Shown one piece after another: positions 1 to 5,486 of a DNA stretch of 6,863 nucleotides. The DNA comes from a bacterium (GTDB taxonomy: Bacteria > Bacillota > Clostridia > Oscillospirales > CAG-272): positions 1 to 6,863 of the forward strand of contig SFZB01000053.1 in assembly GCA_004558975.1 (NCBI GenBank), given 5' to 3'. The notes beneath the pieces are model-generated. The model did not search any database and had not been told where the DNA came from. It worked only from the letters and a program-made list of their open reading frames with translations. A program made the translations under genes and the position numbers. Numbering within the stretch: position 1 is the stretch's first letter; every line of letters starts with the position of its first letter.

Positions 1-1
1 C

Positions 2-760
2 AGTACCACCCAGGACTTCCGCACAAAATACCGTTCGACCGACGTGCTGATGATTGACGATATCCAGTTCATCGCGGGGAAAGAAGCCGTTCAGGAAGAG
101 TTTTTCAATACATTCAATACACTTTTTGATAGCCAGAAACAGATTATTCTGACCTCCGACCGCCCCCCGTGCGACATTCCGAACCTTGCCGACCGTCTCC
201 GCACGCGGTTTGAATGGGGACTCACGGCAGATATCCAGCCGCCGACGCCCGAGCTGCGCGCCGCCATTATCAAAACCAAGGCGGATAAGCAGGGAATCCA
301 ACTCAACGGTGAAATCATCCGTTACATGGCGGATCATATCAAGAGCAATATCCGCACGATTGAGGGCGCGATTCGACGTCTTCACGCGATGAACACGCTG
401 ACGGGGACGGTTATTTCCCTCGAGAGCGCCAAGCGGGCACTCGCCGACGTGGAATCGGGCGCCGGAGAGAACTCCTATATTCTCGATCGTATCTTCAAGG
501 CGGTGACCAAGCACTTTCATATTCCGGCGGACGTCATCAAGGGGCGCGGCAGACAGGGGAACGTCGTCTACGCGCGCCATGTGTGTATGTACCTGATCCG
601 CCGTATGACGGACTATCCGCTATCGGACATCGGCTCCTTCTTCTCCTGTCAGCACTCGAACGTCATTCTCGCCTGCAACAAGATAGAAAATATGATGGAG
701 ACGGACATGCGGTGCCGGGAAGAAGTCGAAAACCTGATTGACGAAATTAAAGAGGACTGA
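2..760 (+). CDS. dnaA: Chromosomal replication initiator DnaA, 5'-truncated, with divergent DNA-binding signature
   Basis: DnaA binds DnaA boxes at oriC, forms an ATP-dependent filament and opens the duplex for helicase loading. The window edge removes domains I, II and Walker A, leaving 252 residues of a usual ~450. Visible parts of the AAA+ domain are Walker B (VLMIDDIQFIAGKE, codons 44-85), sensor I (ILTSDRPP), the arginine finger in RLRTRFEWGL and sensor II in NIRTIEGAIRRL. Domain IV starts near base 475. Its basic loop KGRGRQGNVV keeps the residue aligning with E. coli Arg399 (codon 551-553). The helix-turn-helix signature is unusual: PLSDIGSFFSCQHSNV instead of roughly SLPEIGxxFGGRDHTTV. 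It is one residue shorter than E. coli, the usual Arg-Asp is Cys-Gln, the second Thr is Asn, and the Pro before the motif is Ser. The His is kept. Family and reading frame are certain; altered specificity is inference. The TGA stop abuts the origin region. Confidence 0.97.
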   Translation, partial: STTQDFRTKYRSTDVLMIDDIQFIAGKEAVQEEFFNTFNTLFDSQKQIILTSDRPPCDIPNLADRLRTRFEWGLTADIQPPTPELRAAIIKTKADKQGIQLNGEIIRYMADHIKSNIRTIEGAIRRLHAMNTLTGTVISLESAKRALADVESGAGENSYILDRIFKAVTKHFHIPADVIKGRGRQGNVVYARHVCMYLIRRMTDYPLSDIGSFFSCQHSNVILACNKIENMMETDMRCREEVENLIDEIKED

Positions 761-769
761 CAATTTTTC

Positions 770-814
770 TGTCAGTAACCTGTTAATTTAACAGTCAGTA
801 ACTCTGTCAGTAAC
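770..814 (-). repeat. Left cluster of origin repeats, three copies of GTCAGTAAC
   Basis: GTCAGTAAC occurs exactly at 771-779, 794-802 and 806-814. Extended by one base to the 9-mer TGTCAGTAA, the copies at 770-778 and 805-813 are perfect and the one at 793-801 has A at the first base. Start-to-start steps are 23 and 12 bases, close to two and one helical turns, so bound proteins would lie on roughly the same face. Read on the - strand they are TTACTGACA, opposite in direction to the copies near dnaN. A further imperfect + strand copy, GGACTGACA (754-762), overlaps the dnaA stop codon. I interpret them as binding sites for the local DnaA; another DNA-binding protein cannot be excluded. Confidence 0.8.
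780..794. repeat. Perfect 15-base palindrome CTGTTAATTTAACAG
   Basis: Two 7-base arms (CTGTTAA and TTAACAG) are exactly complementary around the central T at 787. The palindrome sits between the first and second GTCAGTAAC repeats and overlaps the second by two bases. It is the most AT-rich perfect symmetry in the region. It could be the operator of a dimeric regulator, or part of the easily melted DNA of the left cluster. I do not recognise it as a known operator. Confidence 0.6.
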
Positions 815-836
815 TCACGTTTTTCGTCGCATATGA

Positions 837-867
837 TGACTGACAATGACCAATAGGAGAACTGACG
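837..867 (+). repeat. Middle pair of degenerate origin repeats
   Basis: TGACTGACA (837-845) matches TTACTGACA at 8 of 9 bases, and GAACTGACG (859-867) matches at 6 of 9 while keeping the ACTGAC core. Their starts are 22 bases apart, about two helical turns, and both read toward dnaN. They would bridge the inverted left cluster and the right cluster if the same protein binds all of them. The second copy is weak and could be coincidental. Confidence 0.5.
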
Positions 868-898
868 GTAAAATGACAAAATACCCCTCGGCGTTTTG

Positions 899-911
899 CC
901 CGATTTTCGGG
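899..911. other. GC-rich hairpin-forming segment CCCGATTTTCGGG
   Basis: CCCGA (899-903) pairs with TCGGG (907-911) around a TTT loop. An alternative pairing, TGCCC (897-901) with GGGCA (910-914), competes with it. The segment lies in the GC-rich block that separates the left and middle repeats from the right repeats. No T run follows on the + strand, so I do not call it a terminator for dnaA. It may simply be a stable boundary to the unwinding region. Confidence 0.35.
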
Positions 912-924
912 GCACCGCCCGGGT

Positions 925-955
925 TTACTGACAAACTGACAGCCCCCTACTGATA
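925..955 (+). repeat. Right cluster of origin repeats in tandem
   Basis: TTACTGACA at 925-933 is a perfect copy of the origin 9-mer. AAACTGACA (933-941) and CTACTGATA (947-955) each match at 7 of 9 bases. The first two form an 8-base-period direct repeat of ACTGACA (927-933 and 935-941). All read toward dnaN, opposite to the left cluster. The pair sits directly before a GC cluster (942-947) and a triplet tract, the same order and polarity as the paired DnaA boxes that load the unwinding filament in Bacillus subtilis. The third copy overlaps the triplet tract and may not be an independent site. Confidence 0.7.
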
Positions 956-957
956 AT
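928..957 (+). promoter_or_regulatory. Possible promoter for the dnaN operon inside the origin
   Basis: CTGACA (928-933) differs by one base from the -35 consensus TTGACA. It is followed after 18 bases by GATAAT (952-957), one base from the -10 consensus TATAAT. A start near 964 would give a leader of about 50 bases ahead of dnaN. The -35 lies within the perfect origin repeat at 925-933 and the -10 within the triplet tract, so a protein bound to the repeats would compete with RNA polymerase. The 18-base spacer is within the normal range. The match is only moderate because the -35 coincides with the repeat core. Confidence 0.4.
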
Positions 958-961
958 ACTA
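947..961 (+). other. Probable DnaA-trio unwinding element
   Basis: Reading in threes after the GCCCCC cluster gives CTA CTG ATA ATA CTA. Every triplet has T in the middle, so the opposite strand has A there, matching the known DnaA-trio pattern 3'-(G/A)A(T/A)-5' at its most conserved position. The first and last triplets are perfect 3'-GAT-5'; the second departs at its last base and the third and fourth at their first base. The next bases (CCTATTTAG) break the pattern but stay AT-rich. Position relative to the tandem repeats and GC cluster is as expected. The trios would guide the DnaA filament onto one strand. Confidence 0.55.
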
Positions 962-985
962 CCTATTTAGAAATGAATTGTCTTG

Positions 986-1000
986 GCGCCGCCGTGGCGC
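986..1000 (+). promoter_or_regulatory. Leader hairpin next to the dnaN ribosome binding site
   Basis: GCGCC (986-990) pairs with GGCGC (996-1000) around a GCCGT loop, giving an all-GC 5-base-pair stem that ends one base before the purine-rich stretch GGAAAGGAAA. It could tune access of ribosomes to dnaN. It might also just mark the GC-rich border of the origin. No known riboswitch or protein-binding leader is recognised. Confidence 0.35.
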
Positions 1001-1002
1001 GG

Positions 1003-1008
1003 AAAGGA
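1003..1008 (+). promoter_or_regulatory. Ribosome binding site of dnaN
   Basis: AAAGGA ends 7 bases before ATG at 1016. This supports that ATG over the in-frame TTG at 983, which has no such site and would add eleven residues unlike the clamp family. The same AAAGGAAA-type site precedes gyrA (5473-5480). Confidence 0.85.
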
Positions 1009-1015
1009 AACAGAC

Positions 1016-2164
1016 ATGAAAATTATCTTCTCGAAAGACGACCTGCTCGAAAATCTGACTTCCGTCATGGGTACGGTCACGACCAAGAACACCATCACCT
1101 CCCTCGAGGGGGTTCTCGTCGAGACGCTCGGCGGGAACACCGTGCGTTTTTCCACCTATGATATGAATAAAGGTACGCGCACGACCTTTGAAGCACTCGA
1201 AGTCATGGAAGAGGGCAGTTACATCATCAATGCACAGCGTTTCATGCAGTTTGCCCGCGCGATGAACGACGGGGAGATCACGCTGGAAGTGGATCAGAAG
1301 TTTGCCGTCACCATTTCGTCCGGCAACGCGAGTTTCCAGCTCTATGCCATCAGCGGCGCCGACTTCCCGAGCCTGCCGGAACTCTCCGGAGACAAAGGAT
1401 TCGAGATTGCCTCCGACGTTTTGAAAGACATGATCGGCAAGGTGAGCCACAGTATTGCGGAAAATGATTCCCGCCCGAGCCTGTGCGGCGCCTACTTCAC
1501 GATCGACGGCAACGTCATGCGCGTGGTGTCCTGCGACTCCTATACGCTCTCCAAGTGCTTCGTCACCTGTGAGATCAGCAGCATCGGCGAAACCGAGACG
1601 AACCGCTTCTCCTTTATTCTCCCGGGTCATGCGCTCGGTGAAATGAATAAGATTCTCACCGAGAAAAAAGGAAATGTCAAGATTCTTCTTGCCCGTAAAC
1701 ATGCGATTCTGAAGGCAGACGGTCTTTTGTTCTTCACGCGCCTGATTGACGGCGAGTATTTCGACTATGAGCGGATTATCCCGCACGACCAGACGATCTT
1801 CGTCACCTGCGACCGTGCGCGCCTGATGTCCTGTCTTGACCGCGCGCTCCTGATTGCGGAAGAAAAAATGCAGTCGAGAGACAAGAGTTTCGTCAAACTC
1901 GATATCCGCGGCGATAAACTCTATATCACTTCCACCTCGTTCTCCGGCAGAGTCAGCGACGAGATGCCCTGCACACATGAGGGCGACGACCTCGTGATTG
2001 CCTTCAACTGCCGTTACCTGCTCAACAGCATCCGTGCGGCGGACGCCGACACGCTGAAGCTCTCCTTCCGTTCCGTCACGCAGGCGGTCACGATTGAGGC
2101 GGCGGAGCCGAAAGAGGACGAAGGCTTCTTCTATATGCTTCTGCCGGTTCGTATGAACGACTGA
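1016..2164 (+). CDS. dnaN: DNA polymerase III sliding clamp (beta subunit)
   Basis: DnaN forms the ring-shaped dimer that tethers the replicative polymerase to DNA and docks many repair proteins. The product is 382 residues, slightly above the usual 366-378, and shows the three-fold clamp architecture: domain 1 to about residue 125, domain 2 with NDSRPSLCGAYF and SCDSYTLSK, and domain 3 with LIAEEK, FNCRYLLNSIRA and the C-terminal FFYMLLPVR. The hydrophobic partner-binding pocket is expected between domains 2 and 3 and the C-terminus, all present. The N-terminus MKIIFSKDDLLENL and the site at 1003-1008 fix the start. It is the first gene after the origin and appears to lead the operon through gyrA; its stop is one base from the recF start. 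No truncation or frameshift is visible. Confidence 0.97.
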   Translation: MKIIFSKDDLLENLTSVMGTVTTKNTITSLEGVLVETLGGNTVRFSTYDMNKGTRTTFEALEVMEEGSYIINAQRFMQFARAMNDGEITLEVDQKFAVTISSGNASFQLYAISGADFPSLPELSGDKGFEIASDVLKDMIGKVSHSIAENDSRPSLCGAYFTIDGNVMRVVSCDSYTLSKCFVTCEISSIGETETNRFSFILPGHALGEMNKILTEKKGNVKILLARKHAILKADGLLFFTRLIDGEYFDYERIIPHDQTIFVTCDRARLMSCLDRALLIAEEKMQSRDKSFVKLDIRGDKLYITSTSFSGRVSDEMPCTHEGDDLVIAFNCRYLLNSIRAADADTLKLSFRSVTQAVTIEAAEPKEDEGFFYMLLPVRMND

Positions 2165-2165
2165 A

Positions 2166-3260
2166 ATGATTCTTTCGTCATTTCGGGCTCATCAGTTTCG
2201 CAACATCGGAGACTGTGAACTTTTCTTTACTCCGGGCGTCAATCTGCTGATCGGAGAAAACGCACAGGGGAAAACCAATGTTCTCGAAGGTATCTATCTC
2301 TTTGCCCGCGGGAAGAGTTTCCGCGGCGGGGCGGAGAGAGAACTCACCAAGTTCGGCACCGACGGTTTTTCGCTCGGTATCACCTTCCGCGATGAAAGAC
2401 GGGAACAGGCGTTGACCTACTCGTTTGAGGGGGGGAGTCGTCGCCGGGAGAAGAACGGGGCGCCGGTGCGTCTCGGAGAAATGCTGGGCGTGTTCCGCGC
2501 CGTGCTGTTTTATCCCGAGCACCTGCAGATTGTCAAGGGGGCGCCGGAAAAGCGGCGCGAATTTCTGAACGTTGCCGTCGCCGGGGTGGAACCTGCCTAT
2601 CTCGGGCTTTATACAAAATATGCGAAAATTCTCGAGAACCGCAACGCCCTTCTGAAACAGGCGTCGAAAGGGTTGCCCGTCGACCGGGAGGAACTCGTCG
2701 CCTGGTCGGAGAGTCTGGCGCTGGCGGCGACCGACGTGTACTTACGGCGTCGTGCCTATTTACTGGGCTTCACGCCGCGGGCAGAGGAGCAGATGAGCGC
2801 CATCTCCGACGAAAAGGAAACGCTCCTGCTCACGCTCGAGGCGGATACGGACAAGGAAACGCCGGAGGCGGTCGCGGACGACTATCGCGCGTGCTTTCTC
2901 TCGCATCTTGAGCGGGAGTGTGCCGCCGGGTGTACGCTGTTCGGCCCCCACCGGGACGACATCGGGATTCTGCTCTCCGGGCTTGACGCGCGCGTGTACG
3001 CGTCACAGGGACAGCAGCGCTCGATTGTCCTGGCGCTCAAACTCGCGGAAGGGGAATATAACCGTGAAAAAACGGGGGATTACCCCGTGTTTCTGCTCGA
3101 TGATGTCCTGAGTGAACTCGACGCGTCGCGGCGGGCATACCTGCTCGGCGCCGGAGGAGAGCGACAGCTCATCGTCACGTCCTGCGAAGAGACAATGTGC
3201 GGGGCGGCGGAGAATATCATCCGCGTCTCGGGAGGCAATTATGTTTCTGCATATCGGTAA
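2166..3260 (+). CDS. recF: DNA replication and repair protein RecF
   Basis: RecF is an SMC-like ATPase that, with RecO and RecR, helps load RecA at single-strand gaps behind forks. At 364 residues it has the usual length. The Walker A motif is GENAQGKT (residues 30-37), followed by the family segment LEGIYLFARGKSFR. GPHRDD comes before the ABC-type signature SQGQQRS (starting at residue 280), and Walker B is VFLLDDVLSELD with Asp312. A closing LIVTSCEE strand follows. The ATG lies one base after the dnaN stop and I see no strong ribosome binding site in front of it, so translation is probably coupled to dnaN. The S4-domain gene yaaA (rlbA), which separates dnaN and recF in Bacillus subtilis, is absent. 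The 3' end overlaps remB by 20 bases. Confidence 0.97.
   Translation: MILSSFRAHQFRNIGDCELFFTPGVNLLIGENAQGKTNVLEGIYLFARGKSFRGGAERELTKFGTDGFSLGITFRDERREQALTYSFEGGSRRREKNGAPVRLGEMLGVFRAVLFYPEHLQIVKGAPEKRREFLNVAVAGVEPAYLGLYTKYAKILENRNALLKQASKGLPVDREELVAWSESLALAATDVYLRRRAYLLGFTPRAEEQMSAISDEKETLLLTLEADTDKETPEAVADDYRACFLSHLERECAAGCTLFGPHRDDIGILLSGLDARVYASQGQQRSIVLALKLAEGEYNREKTGDYPVFLLDDVLSELDASRRAYLLGAGGERQLIVTSCEETMCGAAENIIRVSGGNYVSAYR
3230..3235 (+). promoter_or_regulatory. Ribosome binding site of remB, inside recF
   Basis: GGGAGG ends 5 bases before ATG at 3241, a strong site within the last codons of recF. It decides the remB start: the longer in-frame reading from 3112 would add 43 Arg/Ser-rich residues translated from recF in another frame and unlike the family. 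Confidence 0.85.
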
Positions 3261-3516
3261 CGGCGAGACGGTGCGCGTCCGTGATATTGTCGGGGTGTTC
3301 GACCTCGATACGGCGTCGGTCAGCGGCGTCACGCGTGCCTTTCTCGCAAAAAAGCAGGAGACGGGCGGCGTCACCTATGCGGACAGCGACCTGCCCAGAT
3401 CCTTCCTCGTCCTTTCGGACAAACACGGGAAAAATACACGGGTGATGCTGTCCCGCATCTCACCTGTCGGACTCAATACAAGATTAAACGCGCCGCCGGA
3501 CGGCGCAGAGGAGTAA
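3241..3516 (+). CDS. remB: RemB (YaaB), DUF370 extracellular-matrix regulator family
   Basis: This small protein belongs to the RemA/RemB (DUF370) family. In Bacillus subtilis RemA is a DNA-binding activator of biofilm matrix genes and RemB supports matrix expression. The 91-residue product begins MFLHIGNGETVRVRDIVGVFDLDTASV, which matches the RemB pattern (a short strand, then the RDIVGIFD-type motif). It continues into a region predicted to carry the second half of the fold (FLVLSDKHGKNTRVMLSRISPVGL). It is about ten residues longer than the 81-residue B. subtilis protein, with a polar, probably disordered tail (NAPPDGAEE). Position between recF and gyrB is the same as in B. subtilis. The start overlaps the recF end by 20 bases and the stop is two bases before gyrB. 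Direct targets in this organism cannot be read from the window. Confidence 0.88.
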   Translation: MFLHIGNGETVRVRDIVGVFDLDTASVSGVTRAFLAKKQETGGVTYADSDLPRSFLVLSDKHGKNTRVMLSRISPVGLNTRLNAPPDGAEE

Positions 3517-3518
3517 AC

Positions 3519-5465
3519 ATGGAAGAAATCAAGGAAACACAAGAGATGACGAATGTCGACGCGACCTACGGCGACAGCCAGATTCAGGTGCTGGAAGGAC
3601 TGGAGGCGGTCAGAAAACGCCCGGGTATGTACATCGGTACGACCTCAATCCGCGGTCTGCACCACCTTGTGTACGAGATCGTGGACAACTCGATTGACGA
3701 GGTGATGAACGGCGGCTGTACGCATATTCTCGTGACCATCAACCCGGATAACTCCGTGACCGTCGAGGATAACGGGCGCGGCATTCCTTCCGGTTTCAAC
3801 GAGAAGACGGGCAAGCCTACGCTTGAGGTCATCTATACGAAACTCCACGCCGGCGGTAAATTCGGCGGCGGCGGGTATAAGATGGCGGGGGGTCTGCACG
3901 GCGTCGGTGCGTCGGTCACGAACGCGCTCTCCGAGTGGATGGAGGTCAAAAACCACCGTGACGGCCATATCTATTCCGAGCGCTTCGAGAGAGGTAACGT
4001 GGCAAGACCGTTTGCCTGTGAGGGCACGACGGACAAGCACGGTGTCACCGTGACGTTCAAGCCCGACCCCACCATTTTTGAGGAGACGGTGTTCGACTAT
4101 GACACGCTCCTCACCCGTATGCGCGAGCAGTCCTTCCTCAACGCCGGGGTGAAGATTGTCCTCACCGATAAGCGTCCGGGGCAGGAGCGGGAAGAAGTAC
4201 TCCACTACGAGGGCGGTATCGTCAGCTTCGTCGAGTATGTCAACTCTCTCAAGCATTGTAACCTCCTGCACCCGCAGGTCATCTATATGAAGGGCGAACT
4301 CAACGGCTCGATTGCCGAGGTCGCCATGCAGTACAACGATACCTATAACGAGACGATCATTTCGTTCGCCAACAACATGACGACGATTGAGGGCGGTACG
4401 CACGAGACGGGCTTTAAGAGTGCGCTCACCAAGGTGCTGAACGACTACGGCAAGCGTATGGGAATCCTCAAAGATTCCGACAAGGCGCTCTCCGGAGAGG
4501 ACTGCCGCGAGGGGCTGACCGTCATCATCAGCGTCAAGCTCGAGGACGCACAGTTCGAGAGCCAGACCAAGGCGAAACTCGGTAACTCCGAGATCCGCAC
4601 GCTGGTTGAATCCACCGTCACGAAGAAACTCACGGAATTTCTCGAAGAGAATCCCGCGGTCGGTAAAATCATTCTCGATAAGGCGATGACCGCCAACCGC
4701 GCCCGCGAGGCGGCGAGAAAAGCGCGCGAACTGACGCGCCGCAAGAACGTCCTCGAGGGCTCTACCCTGCCGGGCAAGCTCGCCGACTGCCAGGAGCGGC
4801 GCACCGAACTCACGGAACTCTATCTTGTCGAGGGTGATTCCGCAGGCGGTTCCGCAAAGGACGGGCGCGACTCCCGCTTTCAGGCAATCCTGCCCCTCCG
4901 CGGTAAGGTGCTCAACGTCGAGAAGAGCCGCGTCGATAAGGTGTACGGCAACCAGTCGCTGATTCCGATCATCCAGGCACTCGGCTGCGGCATCGGCGAT
5001 GAATTCGACATCAGCAAACTGCGGTACGGGAAAATCATCATCATGGCGGATGCCGATGTCGACGGCTCGCACATTAGGATTCTCATTCTGACGTTCTTCT
5101 TCCGCCATATGAGGAAACTCATCGAGGACGGCCATGTGTTCCTTGCACAGCCGCCGCTCTATAAGATTCACCGCAAGGGAAAGAACGTCCGCTACGCATT
5201 CAACGACGAGCAGAAAGAACAGATTATCCGCGACGAGTTCGGCGGCAGCGCCGAGGCAGAGCGCTATAAAGGTCTTGGTGAAATGGACCCGGAACAGCTC
5301 TGGGAGACGACCATGGATCCGGCGTATCGCACCCTGCTGAAGGTCGATATCGGCGACGCGATGGTGTGCGACGAGGTGTTCTCGCTCCTCATGGGCGACC
5401 AGGTGGAGCCGCGCCGTGCCTTCATCGAACAGAACGCGAAGTTCGCGCAGAACCTGGATATTTGA
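3519..5465 (+). CDS. gyrB: DNA gyrase subunit B
   Basis: GyrB is the ATPase half of the GyrA2GyrB2 enzyme that introduces negative supercoils. The 648-residue product has a GHKL ATPase domain with EIVDNSID (catalytic Glu53, Mg-binding Asn57), VEDNGRGIP (Asp84, also the aminocoumarin-contact region) and GGLHGVG (124-130). The transducer domain carries the QTK loop (349-351). The TOPRIM domain has EGDSAGGSAK (Glu438) and DADVDG (Asp511, Asp513, Asp515), followed by QPPLYKI and RYKGLGEMD. There is no large C-terminal insert of the enterobacterial type. The quinolone-region Asp of EGD is kept; the following Lys of PLKGK is Arg, as is common in Gram-positives. AGAGGAG (3507-3513) lies 5 bases before the ATG, within the end of remB. 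The 20 N-terminal residues ahead of QIQVLEGLEAVRKRPGMYIG are longer than in some homologues. Confidence 0.98.
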   Translation: MEEIKETQEMTNVDATYGDSQIQVLEGLEAVRKRPGMYIGTTSIRGLHHLVYEIVDNSIDEVMNGGCTHILVTINPDNSVTVEDNGRGIPSGFNEKTGKPTLEVIYTKLHAGGKFGGGGYKMAGGLHGVGASVTNALSEWMEVKNHRDGHIYSERFERGNVARPFACEGTTDKHGVTVTFKPDPTIFEETVFDYDTLLTRMREQSFLNAGVKIVLTDKRPGQEREEVLHYEGGIVSFVEYVNSLKHCNLLHPQVIYMKGELNGSIAEVAMQYNDTYNETIISFANNMTTIEGGTHETGFKSALTKVLNDYGKRMGILKDSDKALSGEDCREGLTVIISVKLEDAQFESQTKAKLGNSEIRTLVESTVTKKLTEFLEENPAVGKIILDKAMTANRAREAARKARELTRRKNVLEGSTLPGKLADCQERRTELTELYLVEGDSAGGSAKDGRDSRFQAILPLRGKVLNVEKSRVDKVYGNQSLIPIIQALGCGIGDEFDISKLRYGKIIIMADADVDGSHIRILILTFFFRHMRKLIEDGHVFLAQPPLYKIHRKGKNVRYAFNDEQKEQIIRDEFGGSAEAERYKGLGEMDPEQLWETTMDPAYRTLLKVDIGDAMVCDEVFSLLMGDQVEPRRAFIEQNAKFAQNLDI

Positions 5466-5486
5466 TACGGATAAAGGAAAAGAGCC

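Larger units (their letters stand above)
754..970. other. oriC: Putative chromosomal origin oriC (dnaA-dnaN intergenic unwinding region)
   Basis: The 255 bases between the dnaA stop (760) and the dnaN start (1016) contain no credible gene. They lie where many Bacillota carry the part of oriC that is melted, as with incC in Bacillus subtilis. They hold a repeated 9-mer, TTACTGACA or its complement TGTCAGTAA, with three perfect copies and several near copies. The left cluster reads on the - strand and the middle and right copies on the + strand. A 15-base palindrome, a GC-rich hairpin block and an AT-richer triplet tract (947-961) complete the region. I found no TTATCCACA-type DnaA box by eye. 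The origin call rests on position and architecture rather than on canonical boxes. Further boxes may lie upstream of dnaA, outside the window. Confidence 0.75.

Noticed and set aside
647..655. TGTCAGCAC inside dnaA as another origin repeat
   Set aside because: Only 7 of 9 bases match, it is isolated, and it coincides with codons of the DnaA signature; a chance match is likely. The same applies to GAACTGACG at 4728-4736 in gyrB.
884..923. Terminator for dnaA in the GC-rich block
   Set aside because: Short hairpins are possible (899-911 or 897-914), but no T run follows on the + strand, so an intrinsic terminator is not supported.
873..953. 26-codon open frame (ATG 873, TGA 951-953) with AGGAG at 855-859
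   Set aside because: The spacing of 13 bases from AGGAG to ATG is long, the frame covers origin repeats and the hairpin block, and the peptide has no recognisable feature. A chance frame is the simpler reading.
761..1015. Standard DnaA boxes (TTATCCACA or TTATNCACA)
   Set aside because: Searched by eye on both strands of the gap without finding an exact or one-mismatch copy. TTACTGACA itself differs from TTATNCACA at two positions, so it could be called a weak box, but its repeated exactness argues for a distinct consensus.
983..1018. TTG at 983 as an upstream start for dnaN
   Set aside because: It has no ribosome binding site and would translate the leader hairpin. ATG at 1016 has AAAGGA at the right distance and gives the expected clamp N-terminus.
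959..1978. 339-codon open frame on the - strand opposite dnaN
   Set aside because: It is an antisense shadow of dnaN and also runs into the triplet tract of the origin; the product is rich in residues forced by complement codons and unlike any known family.
3112..3240. Upstream in-frame ATG at 3112 for remB
   Set aside because: The added 43 residues are an out-of-frame reading of recF, Arg/Ser-rich and absent from the family. GGGAGG at 3230-3235 points to ATG 3241.
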